From Porphyromonadaceae bacterium (GTDB lineage Bacteria > Bacteroidota > Bacteroidia > Bacteroidales > Dysgonomonadaceae): a DNA stretch of 5,583 nucleotides. The position numbers and the translations under genes are program-made. The stretch is taken from positions 1 through 5,583 of the forward strand of contig DPAC01000159.1 in the NCBI GenBank assembly GCA_003517675.1, written 5' to 3'. Under the pieces are notes generated by a model, which did not search any database, had not been told where the DNA came from, and worked only from the letters and a program-made list of their open reading frames with translations. Positions 5,153-5,583 of the stretch are shown one piece after another (the first letter of the stretch is position 1; every line of letters starts with the position of its first letter).

Positions 5153-5464
5153 ATGGATCAACAGATTTTCGAAGAAATAAAACAACTGAAACATAAATTA
5201 TTACCTGATGAAAAGGTTGTTTTATTTGGCTCCCAGGCTCGCGGAGATGAACGTGAGAACTCGGATTGGGATTTAATGATACTACTGAATAAAGAAAATC
5301 TAAGCCCTGAAGATGATGATAAATATGCTTTTCCTTTCGTTTTGATGGGTTGGAAATATGGTACATATATCAGTGTAAAACTTTACACTAAAATGGAATG
5401 GGAAAAACAAAAACCGTCGATCTTTCGATATAATATTGAAAATGAAGGGATTGAAATCATATGA
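5153..5464 (+). CDS. MNT-type nucleotidyltransferase (HEPN/MNT antitoxin)
   Basis: This 103-residue protein has the minimal nucleotidyltransferase fold. The signature is clear: GSQARG (26-31) followed by NSDWDLMI with Asp38 and Asp40 as the metal-binding pair. In characterised HEPN/MNT modules the MNT protein neutralises the HEPN ribonuclease, in some cases by adding AMP to a tyrosine of the toxin. The usual third carboxylate, expected on a later strand, is not obvious: the candidate strand reads YISVKLYTKMEW with a lysine where some relatives carry Asp. The C-terminus (FRYNIENEGIEII) is typical. The stop overlaps the next ATG by ATGA, indicating translational coupling with the HEPN partner. 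Transcription probably starts within the AT-rich region just upstream; no strong promoter is visible. Base composition is AT-rich, unlike the transporter gene. Confidence 0.9.
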   Translation: MDQQIFEEIKQLKHKLLPDEKVVLFGSQARGDERENSDWDLMILLNKENLSPEDDDKYAFPFVLMGWKYGTYISVKLYTKMEWEKQKPSIFRYNIENEGIEII

Positions 5465-5583
5465 CACTGAAATTTGAGGATAGAGAAGCTCTTGTAGCCC
5501 TTAGGCTAATAAGAGCGAAGGAAGCATTAGATGAAGCTAAAGGCAACATCAAGATGGGTTTTTGGAGAACATCTGTCAATCGA
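5461..5583 (+). CDS. HEPN-domain protein, N-terminal part (runs off window)
   Basis: The first 41 codons, starting at the ATG within ATGA (5461), include LRLIRAKEALDEAKGNIKMG followed by FWRTSVNR. This matches the first helix and following turn of HEPN proteins, which in this context act as the toxin (often an RNase) paired with an MNT antitoxin. The catalytic Rx4-6H motif lies further along and is not in the window, so activity cannot be judged. The 4-base overlap with the nucleotidyltransferase gene supports a two-gene operon. Confidence 0.8.
   Translation, partial: MTLKFEDREALVALRLIRAKEALDEAKGNIKMGFWRTSVNR

Noticed and set aside
5091..5366. Minus-strand 91-codon frame opposite the MNT gene
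   Set aside because: It runs antisense through the GSQARG/DWD coding region, which is clearly conserved on the plus strand.

Overview
The window looks like a chromosomal accessory region of a member of the Bacteroidota, probably Bacteroidales. The evidence is Bacteroidales-type -7 boxes (TAnnTTTG) instead of sigma70 -10 boxes, weak Shine-Dalgarno sequences, a DUF4434-type protein, a XylE-like sugar porter, and toxin-antitoxin (TA) families that are common in this phylum. No rRNA, tRNA or CRISPR array is visible.

Layout. Positions 1-717 hold the 3' part of a DUF4434 glycoside-hydrolase-like gene. Positions 820-2232 hold an MFS sugar:proton symporter on the same strand. Together they look like the edge of a carbohydrate-use locus. 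A short spacer between them carries a strong 11-bp inverted repeat that overlaps a possible promoter. From about 2182 to 4717 lies a ParDE-type TA operon on the minus strand. The antitoxin (4466-4717) is intact and has a palindromic operator. The toxin gene is split after codon 23 by a complete 1958-bp insertion sequence (2447-4404) with a DDE transposase, 30-bp inverted ends and a 7-bp target duplication. Removing the element and one duplication restores one open toxin frame of 108 codons. Positions 4775-5152 are AT-rich and hold only relics: a short copy of the transporter's 3' end and a tail resembling a small DUF2683-type protein. The window ends in a second TA pair, an MNT nucleotidyltransferase (5153-5464) overlapping by ATGA with a HEPN-type partner that runs off the end.

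How it fits together. The left third is GC-richer metabolic DNA. The right part is AT-rich, stacked TA material with decayed genes, typical of an insertion hotspot. A 20-bp imperfect direct repeat (2191-2210 and 4819-4838) brackets the ParDE module and the insertion sequence, which suggests that the module landed in the 3' end of the transporter gene. The IS then inactivated the toxin and left an orphan antitoxin. All these parts belong to known families. I do not see a clearly new system; the interest is in the junctions and their history.
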